From Whalleya microplaca (lineage: Eukaryota; Ascomycota; Sordariomycetes; Xylariales; Xylariaceae), in the NCBI GenBank assembly GCA_022497155.1, contig MU385731.1, positions 310,001 through 374,000 on the forward strand: DNA of 64,000 nt. The letters run 5' to 3'. A model generated the notes under the pieces. That model worked only from the letters and a program-made list of their open reading frames with translations. It ran no database searches and was not told where the DNA came from. Positions 39,501 to 52,144 of the stretch are shown in pieces. The translations under genes and the position numbers were made by a program. The first letter of the stretch is position 1, and every line of letters begins with the position of its first letter.

Positions 39501-40400
39501 AAAGCGATAAAAATTAATTTAAACTAATTAAGTATTATTATTATCGGATATTTATAAGTAAATATTGGGTTTTTATAAATAAGTAACTTAAATTTTACAA
39601 TTTATTATTTATATATAATAATAATTTAAGTATTAAATTATATTAATACTTATAAACTTTAGTTTTTTTATTATATAAAAATTTATAAATATTAAAGGTT
39701 TTTTATAAACGCCGAAATTTTAATATATATTAAAATATAATAAGTTATGAAATTTTATTAAAGTTCCGGTAAATAAAATTTAATAATAAATTATTTTATT
39801 TTTTATTATATTTATTATTATTATTAAAAGTTATTAAAATTCCGGTAAGTTTATATTTAATATAAGTAGATTTTTTATATAAACTTTTATTATTTTATTT
39901 TATATTTATTTTTTTAACTTTTTTATATTAAAGTTATACGTGGTATTTAATTATAAGTGGTATAATTAATAGTTTAATTATTTATAACCGATAATTTAAC
40001 TGTTAACGATTTTATAAATAATAATGAAAATATTAAATAAAAAAAATAATATTTCAATTTTAAACGTTAATTTAAAACTTAATTTTTTATATTTAATATT
40101 TAATAAATATAATTTTTTATTTATACTTTATTTATAGTAATAATTTAAGTTTTTATTTAGCCCGATAAATAAAAGGCTACTCAATTAAGTATTAATTATT
40201 TTAATATAAAAATTAATAACTTTATTAACGAATTTAAAAAAATGCCGATAATTTTTAAACGTAATTAATATTTTTAACGATGAAATATAGTTAAAAAATA
40301 AAAAATAAAAAAATAATTTATAAGATTTAAATTAAACTTTAAATATTTTAAAGTAATTATTAAAGGATTTATTTAATATTAGAGAAATAAAAAAAATATA
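36501..40400. other. Low-complexity and unidentified AT-rich DNA
   Basis: Bases 36540-36760 are T-rich low-complexity sequence with an imperfect 45-bp repeat around TTATACTTTTTATATTTTTA. A slightly less decayed patch lies at 36840-37110, with AGCCCT and AGGGCT words in inverted positions. From 37.2 to 40.4 kb there is only degraded AT-rich sequence with no recognisable gene. Confidence 0.4.
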
Positions 40401-40475
40401 TAACTTAAAATAAAGCTGGTAATAATATTTAATGAAAAAGTTTATATTAATAAATGTAATATTTTCCGATTTAAT

Positions 40476-41400
40476 ATGGCTAATAATAGCGGTATTAATA
40501 ATAATGCCGGCAAAAGTGATAATAATAATATTAGCGGAAAAGTTTTATTAATTTTTTTTAAAATAATTTTAATTAAGATTATTTATTTTATTAAATAAAT
40601 GATTATTTAAAAAAAATTATGTAAATAATAAAATAGTTAATTTTAATTTTTAATTTATTTTAAACTTTATTAAAGAAGGTAATATTACTTTAATAAATTA
40701 ATAAGTTTATTATATTTATTAAACGTAAATTTTATAACGTAAAATTTATTGCTATTTTTTAATAGACTTAATAACTTTTTTAAAATATATAATTTATTAC
40801 GGCTATATAAAAGTTTATTAAAAAAAGTTGAATTTTAAGTAAATAAAAAAATAGTAACGATTTAAATTAATTTATATAAAAAGTTATAATATTTTAAAGT
40901 AATAAAAATATTAACGGAAAATAAATTTAATTAAAAAGTTATAACTTAAATTTAAAATAATAGAAATTTAAATATTAAGTAATTTTTAAAAGCCTTAAAT
41001 TATATAGATAATTTAAACGTATATATATAAGTTATGAAAAAAATTAAGCTTTAATTTTTAAAAATCGGTAATAAAATATACCGATATATAAAATAATGCC
41101 GATTTAACGTTAAGGTTAGCTTATTTTAAAATAACCGATATATTTAGAATATATTTTATATTATATTATAAGTTATATTTAACCGATTAAATAAGAAAAT
41201 TTATAATTATAATTAGCGATTTAATTGCGATATAAAAAAGTTTTTAAAATATTTTAATATATACCGGCTTTTATATAAAGATTTTAATTAATATAATAAA
41301 ATAATTGTTTAATATATAATAATCGTAATTATAATTACGATTATAATAACGACCGAAATTATTATTATAGTTATAACTAGTTATAGTTTATATAAACTAT
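40476..41400 (+). pseudogene. Gag-like relic upstream of copy B
   Basis: An ATG at 40476 opens a short stretch reading MANNSGINNNAGKSDNN, Asn/Ser/Gly-rich as at the start of many fungal gag proteins, before stops appear. Near 41310-41390 a repetitive Asn/Tyr/Arg-rich stretch (RNYNYDYNNDRNYYYSYN) resembles the basic tail of a gag. No CCHC knuckle can be read. It lies directly before the integrase part of copy B, so either the middle of pol was deleted or two elements abut. Confidence 0.4.
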
Positions 41401-41404
41401 TTAT

Positions 41405-43671
41405 AATATATAGCCCGTATATCCTATTTAGAAAATTCGAGAATTTAAAGATATAAAAAGCCAAATAAAAAGCTTACCGCATAATAACCTTATTTTAACC
41501 CGTTCTCTAACTTTTTATAACCTTTACTATCGATACCGTAATCTCTTATATCGATATGGCTATAATAAAAATATAAAATAAAGAAGTAAATATATTTATA
41601 CTAGATTAAAATATAAAGCTACCCCTTAATTCCGGCGTTAAGTTAGTAGATCTCTTTTTAAAAGCTAACGTTATATATCGGGACTTTAATACTTACCGAA
41701 AGCGTGCTTGCGCTATACCCCCGCATTTTAATTACTTTATAGCTAGACGGCTAGTATTATATACGGGCCGCTTAATAATCCCCGACTAAAATTAATTACG
41801 TACCTAACTATTAACTAAAGCTTATTTTAAACTCCTTACTAGCTATTTAAACTATGTAAAGATAAAGCAGCTTATAACCAAACGATATTAATAGCTAAGC
41901 TAAACTTCCGATATAAACCGTTTCGTTAATAACTATAAATGCCGACCGTCTAAAATCCTTAAAAATAAAAAACCGGGATTTCTAAACCCTCTGCCGGTAC
42001 CCTTATAAACTTAACAATATTTAATAATAAATTTTAAATTAATACTAACTAATAAAAAAAATCGTAATAACTTATTAATAATAATATATCGACTTAATAA
42101 ATAATCTTAATATATTTTATATAATAAGTTTATTATAGTTAAAAATATAATAATAATATATTATTATAAACTTTTACGAGTCTATAGATTACTTTAGTAA
42201 ATCGGAAGTAACCGTAAACCTTAATTTATCGCAAATTTTACCAATAAATTATTTAAAATTTTAAGCATTAAATAAAAACTATTATTTACGGGTTATTTAT
42301 AAACCGTAAAATAAGCCGAAATTATAAACGCTTATATCGATTAACGATTACGACTTTTTATTAATTACTACTAAAATAATTAGTCAAATATTATTTCTAT
42401 AGCTAACGTAATATAAGCTAGTTTACCTTATAAATCTATCGGTTACTTATTTTATAAAGTAAAACGAGAATTTCCTATACCTCTACCTTTTAATTGGGAG
42501 GCTTGTATTAAAGATTTAATTACCCTATTTCCGCGTAAGCGCCTTAATCGCAAAAACGCATAAATAATAGCCCAGACTTTAAAAAACTATTTAAATTTAA
42601 TACGGGAAATTATAACTCGATTGTAAACTCGTATAAATAAATAAATTAATCGCTATCGGAGAAAACCCGATTTCGGTTCTAGCAATCGCGTATATATCTT
42701 TAGAAAGCCGGGTACTAATATAAATCGACCTAGTAATAAGCTAAATTACCCGATAACGAGGAATTATTATAAGATAGAAAAAATAGTCGGCTATTCCTAT
42801 TAATTAGAGTTGCCTAATACCTAAAAGGGATCCCGTATATTTTATATAAATCGCTTACGCAAATACTTTAATAACCTATTACCCGGATAAGTTAATAAAA
42901 ACCCTAAAGGTAAGGTAATAAGTCTTAATAGTAAGAAAAAATAAAAAATCGATTACGTTTTATCGTTATATATATATCGTAAGAAATTATAATATTAAAT
43001 ACAGTAGAAAAAATAAGATTTTAACCTTAAATAATATAATACTAAAAGCTTTAAAAATAGTGTAATTATATTATAACAATATTACGATAAAAATTTTAAT
43101 AAAGCCGGACCTTTAATATACTTAATTAATTAGCGTAAGGCTGCCGAGTATAAAGAGGATAATCCCCCTTATAAAAATAATAATAAAGTAGCACCGCAAT
43201 TAATAAAAGGATTACATAAAGTTAGGCGTAAATAAAACACTTATTAACAAACACCTTTTTAACAAATAACTAAATATACGAAATACGCTAATCTTACCTA
43301 CTAATAATAAAAGCCCGGTAACGTAATAGTTAGTATATAAAACCGAGGGCATCCTTCCTTTGCCTAGGAGTTACTTAAGGTTCGATCCCCGGATAAACCA
43401 ATTCGTTATTTTTTAATTTTAATTCTCGGGACGCAAATTTTTCTAACGGGGGAGTGATGTTATGGCACAGGGATTAAGACACAAGGTATAAGATTTAAGG
43501 TATGGTCTATGCGCATTACGTAATCATAGCTTAAGCCTTACACCTGACATGTATAGTAAATTTCTCGGCCGACCTTTTAGCTTAAATTCCTTTTTTTCCT
43601 CCATCTTAAGATTACATAAAATACATAGGAATTAGGTCGCCAAGCCACCTTAACCCTTATAACACGTGACA
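41405..43671 (+). mobile_element. Family A gypsy relic, copy B (integrase, chromodomain, 3' LTR)
   Basis: Plus-strand equivalent of the left end of A1 and of A2. The end of the integrase core is at 42180-42500 (IGSNRKP then FIANFTN; the second acidic residue has become Asn). The C-terminal domain at 42700-42860 (GYSYXLELPNT, INRLRKYFNN) is followed by a chromodomain-like block to about 43060. The reading runs almost to a purine tract and the LTR at 43458. It is visibly less AT-converted than A1 and A2. The 5' edge at about 41405 is where similarity to A1 stops. It encodes no functional protein. Confidence 0.7.
43458..43671 (+). mobile_element. 3' LTR of family A, copy B (214 bp)
   Basis: Begins TGTTATGGCACAGGG just after the purine tract AACGGGGGAGTGA and ends ACACGTGACA. 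The same LTR is found inverted at 59828-60035, at the end of A2, and as a solo copy at 61670-61875. Shared inner words include TTACGTAATCA and TTTCTCGGCCGAC. It keeps much more G+C than the element body. Confidence 0.8.
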
Positions 43672-44045
43672 AAAAATACTAAATAAACGTAAACAATAAT
43701 ACCGTTAAAAATATAGCTTTATTATATATATTATAAATAAAAACCAATAAATAAACCTAATTTTAACTTAACTGCGATTTTTTAAAATATAAAATGCCTT
43801 ATTATAAAACTATTATATAAAATATAACTTTATTAATTATAATAAAAATAAAAAAGTTAACTTTAAATAATATTTTTAATTTTTTTAAATATTATTATTA
43901 ACGTTTTATAAAACTCCCGCCGCTAATATTAATTATTTATTTTTAAGCGTAAAATAGTTATTTATATAGCCTTTTATCCCTTAAAATACGGGGCTATAAG
44001 TTTTATATTTATTTAATTAGTTCTTTTTCGGGGCTATTTTTAATA
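43672..44045. other. AT-rich spacer or upstream part of the hairpin LTR
   Basis: No gene. The right half (43900-44045) weakly resembles 21170-21330 in the D LTR (ACGGGGCTATAAG and TTCGGGGCTA blocks), so the LTR sequence at 44.05 kb may in fact extend left to about 43.69 kb. Confidence 0.35.
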
Positions 44046-44228
44046 ACTTTAATACAGAGCCCCGGAGGGGCCTTGCGAACTAGCTTAAATTAAATAAAAT
44101 AAAATAATAGATAAAAAAAATAAAAGATCTTAAGCATTTAGGATTATAGCTCTGCTATAATTTAAATGCTAGATCTTTATTTATTTTATAATATATACTA
44201 CTACTTTATAATAACCTTTTTTAAATAG
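44046..44228. mobile_element. Hairpin LTR sequence left of element C
   Basis: Matches 52155-52338 and the core of the D LTR at 21330-21503: AGCCCCGGAGGGGCC, the hairpin 44125-44176 and a TATAATATATACTACTAC tail. Together with the 52-kb copy it brackets the plus-strand element C as direct repeats about 8.1 kb apart, which would suit a 5' LTR. However, identity with the 52-kb copy continues into AACCYTTTTTAAA on the right, whose complement looks like the purine tract of a minus-strand element, and the D copy sits next to minus-strand coding. The orientation is therefore left open. Confidence 0.55.
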
Positions 44229-45280
44229 TAGCACTTATACTGTTTTATTATAGTCGCTAAATTTAATTTACGGATTTTTTTGAGACTTTTATTAGTTAAT
44301 TGAAGCCGATTTATAGCTTTAACTATTACGCCGCTAAAATCGATTCCTACTTTTCGTCCCCGATAATAGCGATCGAGCGCCGGTTATATACCTGTTTCCG
44401 TTAGGAGGCTTATAGGTACTAATTATCGCCGACGTAATATTAAGGAGCTTTAATTTATTACGCTAACGCTTTTATGCCTATATTCCGTCCCTGTTAGTAG
44501 GCCTAATCGAATATTATTAACGTACCCGTTATAATAGTTACTACAGCAAAGTTATAGCAACTAATCCCTATATTAGTCCCGGCTCCGTCCTTATTAAAGA
44601 ACTAACAGTAATAAATTGTTTTATATTATTATAGGTAAGTTATTATTTTCGATTATTTAAATATAAGCAAACGTTAGTTCCGATTTCGTTCTTATTAAAG
44701 AATTAACGTAAGCCTCCCACACCACCAGATCCGTCCTATTTTTCGTTTCCGATAATAGGCCGATATAAAAGTTTCCCGGCAGCCGAGACTTGCCTAACCT
44801 AATATATATATTTGTATACGTTTTAGAGCCCTAATAACCTGGTTAGTTATTATCACTTATCTTTTATTTTAAATTCGCTTTTTTCACGGCATATTACCCC
44901 GTTTTTTTCCCGCTTTAATATACTGTTAAGTTATAAGTATAAAATATATTTGGCAAAAAAGCTTATTGCTTTTTCTACCGCCTTTATATAATATAAAAAA
45001 AAAATTCCCCGCACGTAAAATTCTGCCTTTTTTTTTCCCTGCCTATATATATATATATTAAGCGCGATTATATTAATACACAATCCCTTACATTACCCCA
45101 AATAATCGATAGCCCTACCTTATTATCTCTACTATCGCCTTATTATCCTTTATATTACCCCGAATAATCGATAGCCCTACCTTATTATTTCTACTATCGC
45201 CTTATTTATTTCTTTTATATTAGGTATTTTACCTCGAGTTATATCCTCGAGCCGGTAGCCCTATATACGTTACGTATTCT
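44229..45280 (+). other. GC-richer leader of element C
   Basis: Between the left LTR-like copy and the first gag-like coding lies about 1 kb that is richer in G+C than its surroundings and has no long open frame. It holds imperfect repeats: CTCCGTCCTTATTAAAGAACTAAC (read in parts) at about 44585 and again near 44690, and a 62-bp tandem pair at 45091-45215. It is probably the untranslated leader of the retrotransposon. Confidence 0.4.
45091..45215. repeat. Two tandem 62-bp units
   Basis: The unit around CGATAGCCCTACCTTATTAT occurs twice in a row with very few differences (for example ACCCCAAATAATCG versus ACCCCGAATAATCG), starting at 45091 and 45153. The first copy differs only at RIP-type positions. 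Confidence 0.8.
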
Positions 45281-48200
45281 CGCCTTATATTATCTTTTCC
45301 CGCTCCGTTAATATATCTGGTATATCCGGTAGTTTTCCTAAAAGCGAGGTTTTTATATCCGAAATAAAGTAGGTAAGTTTATTTCGGGAGCTATGTAATA
45401 AAAGTAAAAAACCGGCAAAATCTGTATAATTATTATAAAATTCCGAATATAACAAAAAGCCTAACATTCGTTTTAAAACTATTAATATCGTTAATACGGA
45501 AACCTTAAACGCCGTTTATATAAGGCTTTCGGTTTTTAGCTATATATAAGCGACGTAATTTTTTATTTTTCGATTACATAATTTATTTTTATTTAATTTA
45601 AATTACCGGAAGATATTATTTACGGGCGTATAAAGCGACTAAGGCTATAATAATCGGGCCGAGTTTTATATTATAAATATTAAGCTTTAAAATTTTAAAA
45701 GGCTAGAATATTTTATAAATAATAAGCTATCGATATAATATTTAAATACGCGTATAAATCGGTTGAAATAATTAATCGAAAATATAAATAAGTTTTTTAT
45801 AATTACGAATAAAAATACATATAATATAGGAGTTGTTTTAAAAAATATACGTAATATTATAACGGAAAACTTTAAGCGTATATTTCGCTTTTTGCCCTAA
45901 ACTTTCTTTTAGAAACTAATATAGCAAACGGCTTTATAAATATTTTTTAGTCGGAACTAATTTTTGCCGATAGCGCCTAAAGCTAAAGTTTTTATTACAA
46001 ACGTGTAACATTTTTTATAGCTTACCGCAGCCTTAATTTAATAATTTTTAAAGGTTCCGCCTAATACGGGCTTTAATTTAAATTTATAGTCTTTATTATA
46101 ACGGTTCGGTACTTAATTACCGGCTCGCCTAAAAGTAATATAGTAATAATTTACTAACGACCTATTTATACAGTAATATAATTAGCCGGGGCGTTAATTT
46201 CCAATAGGATTATATAATTTTTTTTTATAAAGCGGAGTAATCCCAAATTTCCCGCTTAAAAGTAGCGGCGGCCGAAAATATATCTTTTATATAGTTAATA
46301 CAGCGGGTAGTTCCGGTCGATTTAATAAACTAAAGCGTAAAAAAATTAAAATATTTAACCCCGACTATTACGATAAATACGATTTTAAAATAGTTATTAG
46401 TAGAAACTTTTTAATTTTTACGGATATATATTATTTTATTAAACGTATTTACTCGTTTATTAAAAGTTAGGACATTTAATAAAATAACGCGGCCCAGATT
46501 TTATCGATATTTAAAACCCTATTAAAAGGTTAAGCTATTATATAATAAAACGTTAAAATATTAGCAGAAAAGCGTATTAATATATAAGTCCGTAACTTAA
46601 TAAACATTTTCGACTAATTAATAATACGTTTTATTATATAATTAATACAAGCTATTACTAAATTTATTAAAACTAAAATGAAGTTAAAATATATAGCGAG
46701 TAATAAAATAGTATTTAATTAATACGTTTAAAGAAAGTTACGATATATAAGAGCTATAAAAATTTTAAATAAATATAACTTTAATTAATATAAAATAATA
46801 GTTTAAGTTTAAATAGATATAAACCTTAAAATTAAAAAATATTTTCGGGCGTTATAAATTTATAAAATATTTAAATAATATATAATATATATTATAAAAA
46901 TAAAGCTAATTTTACTTACAGCTATAAATAAAAAGTATTTTAAGATTACTATTAAGCGGCGAGTATTATATATTAACTAATATTCCGAAAAGGATTTACG
47001 GTTAACTAAAGATAATAAAAATATAAAACGTTCCGGCAAATTTAGTAATAAATTCTGCCGTTATAATAGATCTCGCAACCGTAAAAGTCGTTATAAAGAT
47101 CGTAAAAATTATAGGAACCGTACGGATCGTTCGGACCGCAAATTAAATCGTAAAAATAAAAACGAACGGAAACGCAATCGCAACTTCCGTAAACGCGACA
47201 AAAAGAAATCTTGTAATAAAGATAAGGCTAATTATATAAATAATAAAAATAATTCCGATTTATCGGATTTCTTTTTATTAAATATTATAAATTTTATAAA
47301 TAACTTATCTAAAGGAATTAATTCGGATTTTTCGGATATCGAAATAAATAATAGGTTTATAGTTTTTAATATAATAATATAATACGATTATTATTTCCGA
47401 AAGTTTGACTTAAATAGCTAATAAAAAAAATATATAAAATATTATATAATCTATTCTAACGAAATATTATAAATATTTTTATTTAAACCGGTAGGTAGAC
47501 GTATATATTACAATTATTATATAATATTTTTTTTTCGTAATTTTTTTTTTAGTACTTTCGTTTATACAAATACGCTTTAAATTATTATATTAAGTTTAAG
47601 TTAATAGACTATATTTATATAAATATAAAGGATAACCTGCGCGGAAATAAGCTAATAAAAATTAGGTCGGCTTTATTTCGCAAAAAGGCCGGTAAAATAA
47701 TACATTCGCGATATTTTTATCTAAAAATTAGTATTTATATTATACCGGACTCCCCCGATATAAATATATGCAAAGATTTTAGTATAAGTTATACCCTAAT
47801 TACCCGATTATTTTTAAATATTTTCGAATATACCGTAAAAAAACGTAAAAAAAAGGTAAAAAAAGTCGGGAAAAAAAAATTTAAATAAAATATTAGATAA
47901 TATTTATATTTTATATATCTAAATATAAATTTAATAATAATTACACTTTTATAAAATTCCAGAAATTAAAATAAGTTTTAGAGAATAATATTAAGCCTAA
48001 GTTATTATTAGGAAATAATTTCTTTTATTTATATAATACGATTATAAATTATAATTTAGATATAATTATTTTTTTAGATATAGATTTCTAAATATTATTT
48101 ACGGTATTTTATAATATTAGGCCTTACATACAGAAAGTTTTGCTCCGACGTAATTTTTTTTTAGCGCTAGGCTAAATAGTAGAAGCTCCGGCGGAATAAA

Positions 48201-49390
48201 AGGTTTTATTTAATAATCGTAGTTTTAGTTTTATATTAAGCTATTAAATAATAGTTAGCTTAATATTATAAGCTAAGACGCTATAAATTATAATTATAAA
48301 AAATATATCTAATAAATTTTTAAAATTAAGTAAGAGTACGCGACTGGGCTTTATTAGCGAGTATACAGATAGTAGGTTTTTTTAAGTTATATAAAAAAGA
48401 TATTTAAAGCTTTTACTAATTGCCGCTACTTTTGGAGCGGTTGCTAAAATAAAAGTATTAGCTAGCGAAACCGGATTAGCTATACCGGATAATTTTAGCT
48501 TTTTAAACGTTTTAATTATAACTACAAAATTCGATATCGACGCTTTTAATATTATTATAGCTATTAATATAATGTCGCATAATTTAATTTAGCCGTTTTT
48601 TACAGAAATAATATAAGGCCTAACTTTTAGTAACTAGACTATATCGGTTAGCGACACTTTTTTAACTAACGCAATCTTTAATATAACTAAAATAGCGGCC
48701 GAGCTATTCTGGGAAATACTTAAGCTAAAAATCCCCGAACTATATTTAATTTTAGGCATTTATAAACTAATTAATTTATTAGAAATTAAAATGGATTTAG
48801 GTTATTATATATATAACGCCGATAAATAAATAGCAAAAAATATATTATAAATTATTAACGAGTTTTTTAAGATCTAGAAGAACTAAGATATTATTAATAT
48901 TCCGGAGGATAAATAAATAAAAATATTTTTAATAAACAGCTGGTAAAACTATAAATTAAATAATTACTTTTATTTCTTAAATAAAAAGGATATAAAAGTC
49001 TTAAATAAAATATATAAAAGGTTATACAACTAAAAATATATAAAATAGGTAAATAAGCTTACGTTATTTACATATTTTATTTTTATCGTATAGCGTACTA
49101 TAAAGGGTAAAAGTAAGGATAAGGTAGTTGCCGATTTCCGCCCGCTAAATAAGGCTGCGATATCCGACAATTACTTTTTGCTATTATAAGCCGAAATTAT
49201 TACTTCGTTACAAAAAAAGGCTTAGGTTATAGCAGTCGACGTTACTAATTTTTTTTATTAATTTACTGTTTATTATAAGTTCCGAGATAGATTTACAATT
49301 ATTAATTTACGTAAATTAGAAAAATTTATTATAGCTATAATAAATTTTCGGAATTCTTTTACTTATATTTAACGATTTATAAATAAACTT

Positions 49391-49627
49391 TTGCGAGATT
49401 ACTGTTATTATACGAGGGTATTTATTAACGATATTATTATTATTTTAAACTCGAAAAAAATACCTAATTTACTTAAAAATTATTTTCGGTTTATTTTAAA
49501 AGCGATATATTTTACTTTTTTTAAAAAAGTTTTTTTAAAATATTTATTAATCGAATTGCTCGGTTTTCGAGTGGATATTTTAGGACTGGTTATAACGGAT
49601 AAACGCTTAACGGCTATAAATAATTAG
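49391..49627 (+). pseudogene. Reverse transcriptase palm fragment of element C (longest open piece)
   Basis: A 78-codon open stretch in frame with the neighbouring RT blocks. It begins at an internal ATG-read codon (MRDYCYYTRVFIND) and contains FINDII, the catalytic box with the first aspartate changed to Asn and the second kept. It then runs through the connection region to IELLGFRVDILGLVITD, a sequence typical of fungal gypsy reverse transcriptases just before RNase H. It ends at a TAG that replaces a sense codon. It is a fragment of a dead polyprotein, not a gene with its own start. Confidence 0.8.
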
Positions 49628-50865
49628 CAGTTCTTAAAGAACCTTAAATCTTTAAAAAGATATTTAGGCGCGATAAAATTCTTTTAATTATTTATATTAT
49701 ATTATATACGGCTATTTAAACTATTATAAAAAAGAAAGACAGCTTTATTTATTAAAGGTTGGAAAAACGGCAGGTTACTTCCGAAAAACCCTAATTATCG
49801 TTAAGCGTATACAAGATCTACGTATTATAAGCTAACTAAAACCGAAATAGCCTCGTTCGAAATTATATAATAAGTAATCTACGAGTACGCTATATTATAT
49901 TATTATAACCCGGGTAAAGTATTATATATATAAGTAGATATATTAATAGAACGCGGCTTCGGCGTTATATTTTTTTACGTCAAAAATAGCTATAAATAAA
50001 TCGTAGGTTAACCGATACCGGAATTATAAATCGAGCTAATTATGTTTTTAAGTCGAAACTTATTATAAGCAGAAACGCAATACGGGCTTTCCGAATTAAA
50101 AATAGCTTATATTATATAGGCTATAAAACGTTTGCGTATAATACTAGAGGTTTATAAGCATTTTATAATTATTTTTACTAATTATTTCGCGACTAAAGGT
50201 ATTTTTAATTAGATATCCCTAAATATTTCGTTTTCGGATCGCGTTAATTGCTAATTTATAAACGCGTTTATTTATTTGTTACAATATAGCTTCTAAATAT
50301 ATTATATCTTTAGTAAAATTAACTACGTTTTAAATACTTTTAGTCGCCTTTTAGTTGCCGGAAATATAGCTGGTATAAATAACAAACTAAAGCGATCCGA
50401 CAAGAAACCGGTTTTAAATTAAGTATAGTTTATTACAAATAAGGCTATTATAAATAATATAATGCAATAACGTTTCGCGGACACGTATTAAAAAAATACT
50501 AAATATAAGAAAATTATCGACGGCATAAGAAATAGCGAGAACGTTATTACTTTTTTTAAGCCCGGGTATTTATTTACTATTATTAATAAGTTACTATATA
50601 ATATCGATAGACATAAAAAATATCGATTATATATATTTTTCGGTATAATTAAGGAGTTTTTAAAAATAACGTACAATAATAAATATTACTAGAGATTAGA
50701 ATAAATACTTAAGGAACTTAACGGATACGTAATTACGCGTAAATTATATTTAGGTAAAAATATATTAAATATTACCTAATATACGATATATATAAAACTA
50801 ATTAAAATAAACTTTCCGGCGATTACTAATTAATTAAACTCTTTAATTTATTACTCATGCGTATT

Positions 50866-51160
50866 ATTATTATAGATTTTATTTTAGGGCTCCCGAAAGT
50901 GTTAGCAGAAAATATTTTCTAGAAATTAAAAAAGCCCGATAAAGAATATTACAATATACTAATAACAATTATATACGCTATATCGAAACGTATACTTTTT
51001 ATTCCCGGAAATAAAAAATATATAGTAGAAGACTGGGGTGCAGTTCTGGCTAAATAATTACTCTTATCCGATTAGGGAATATTATCTAAAATTATTTCCG
51101 ATCGAAATAAGAAATTTACTTTAAAATTCTAGATAAGATTTTAGAAGACAATCGGGATAA
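50866..51160 (+). pseudogene. Integrase core relic of element C
   Basis: IIIDFILGLPKV holds the first catalytic Asp. AISKRILFIPGNKKY and EDWGAVLA follow at the usual distance, and IISDRNKKF carries the second Asp. The stretch after it (near 51125-51180) is where the third acidic residue belongs but is broken by stops. The core is the best preserved integrase of the window. Confidence 0.8.
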
Positions 51161-51822
51161 AATTATTAATAACTATAGTATATTACCTATAAGGTAATAA
51201 GTTATTTAAATACAAAAATTAGACAGTAGAAATTGCTTTTCGGTACTATTATTTTAAAAATCCTAAGCTTAATTAGATAGATATATTGTTTATACTATAA
51301 TAGAACTTTAATAGCGTATATAGCGATTCGATTAAATTTTCTATATATAAAATGCTTTTTAGATTTAAGCTCTTTAAACCGAACGACTTATTTACGACTT
51401 TAAACGATTTTAGACGTTACAAAAATATCCGATTTTTGCGTAAATATATTTATAAAAACGCCGAGTTATTTATAAATTTTATAGCTTTACGAGCTAAGAA
51501 ATTATACAATTAGAAATATAAGCTAATAAAATTTAAGAAAGGAAATAAGGTATACTTTAAATTATACGACGGATATAATTTTTCGGGTAAGCCTAAAAGA
51601 AAGTTAGCTTAATAGCGCGCCGGCTTATATAAGGTAATTAAGCGAATAAGGTATAATACTTACGAGTTAGATTTTGGGAAAAGTGTCGATATTTACCCAG
51701 TTATTTTAATTATATATCTATTTCCCGGTTTTAATAATAAAGATCCTTTTTATTATATAAGCCTTCCGCCTGGACCGGTGGTATTTAATTAAGACAAAAA
51801 CCCAGACGTAACATTTATATTT

Positions 51823-51945
51823 GAAACGGAGGTTATTTTTAACTATAGACTTAATTATTACAAAAACGGTTATAACTATTTGATTAAATAAAAGGGCTAT
51901 AAATATAACAATAATAGCTGGAAACCTAAAAAGGAATTACGTAAA
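51823..51945 (+). pseudogene. Chromodomain relic of element C
   Basis: After the integrase the frame reads ETEVIFNYRLNYYKNGYN, then LIK-stop-KGYKYNNNSWKPKKEL. The order of aromatic residues, the W/KGY step and the NSW-P-ELR end follow the chromodomain pattern (the stop stands at the usual Trp of VKWKGY, a TGG-to-TAG change expected from RIP). In active elements this domain binds methylated histone H3. Confidence 0.75.
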
Positions 51946-52144
51946 AAAGGTTCTTCCGAACTAATAAATAAGTATTAGTAACGGCAAATTGGAGGAAAAC
52001 TAGTTATTACGTTAGAACAAAAGGATACTAAAAACAAGAATTCTTTTAAGCGAAAAAGAGGTCGTTCTTATAAAAACTTATAAATATTTATAGATCAGAT
52101 TTATTAGATTAAAATAAGGCTATTAAAGATAATAGAGTTTTTTT

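Larger units (their letters stand above)
45281..52144 (+). mobile_element. Ty3/gypsy chromodomain element C, coding region
   Basis: The most complete element of the window. Plus-strand order: a gag-like region (45.3-47.4 kb) ending in an Arg/Lys/Asp-rich stretch at 46970-47230; protease/linker; reverse transcriptase (FRPLNKAAISDNYF at 49130-49190, VFINDIII at 49418-49444, LLGFRVDILGL near 49558); RNase H (VDILIERGFGVI at 49933-49968); integrase (IIIDFILGLPKV at 50866-50901, IISDRNKKFT at 51091-51120); and a chromodomain at 51823-51945. Stops and shifts make it non-functional, but the third acidic region and much of the domain spacing can still be followed. Chromodomains of such elements are known to steer integration to silent chromatin. 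Confidence 0.8.

Noticed and set aside
43360..43405. tRNA-like 3' end (GGTTCGATCCCCGG followed by AAACCA)
   Set aside because: No acceptor, D or anticodon arms fit upstream, and the bases are part of the conserved coding tail of family A, present also (decayed) in copy A2.
45285..45467. 60-codon minus-strand open frame
   Set aside because: Antisense to the gag side of element C; no independent support.
50488..50676. 62-codon minus-strand open frame
   Set aside because: It lies antisense to the RNase H/integrase region of element C, whose plus-strand motifs are legible, so it is a shadow.
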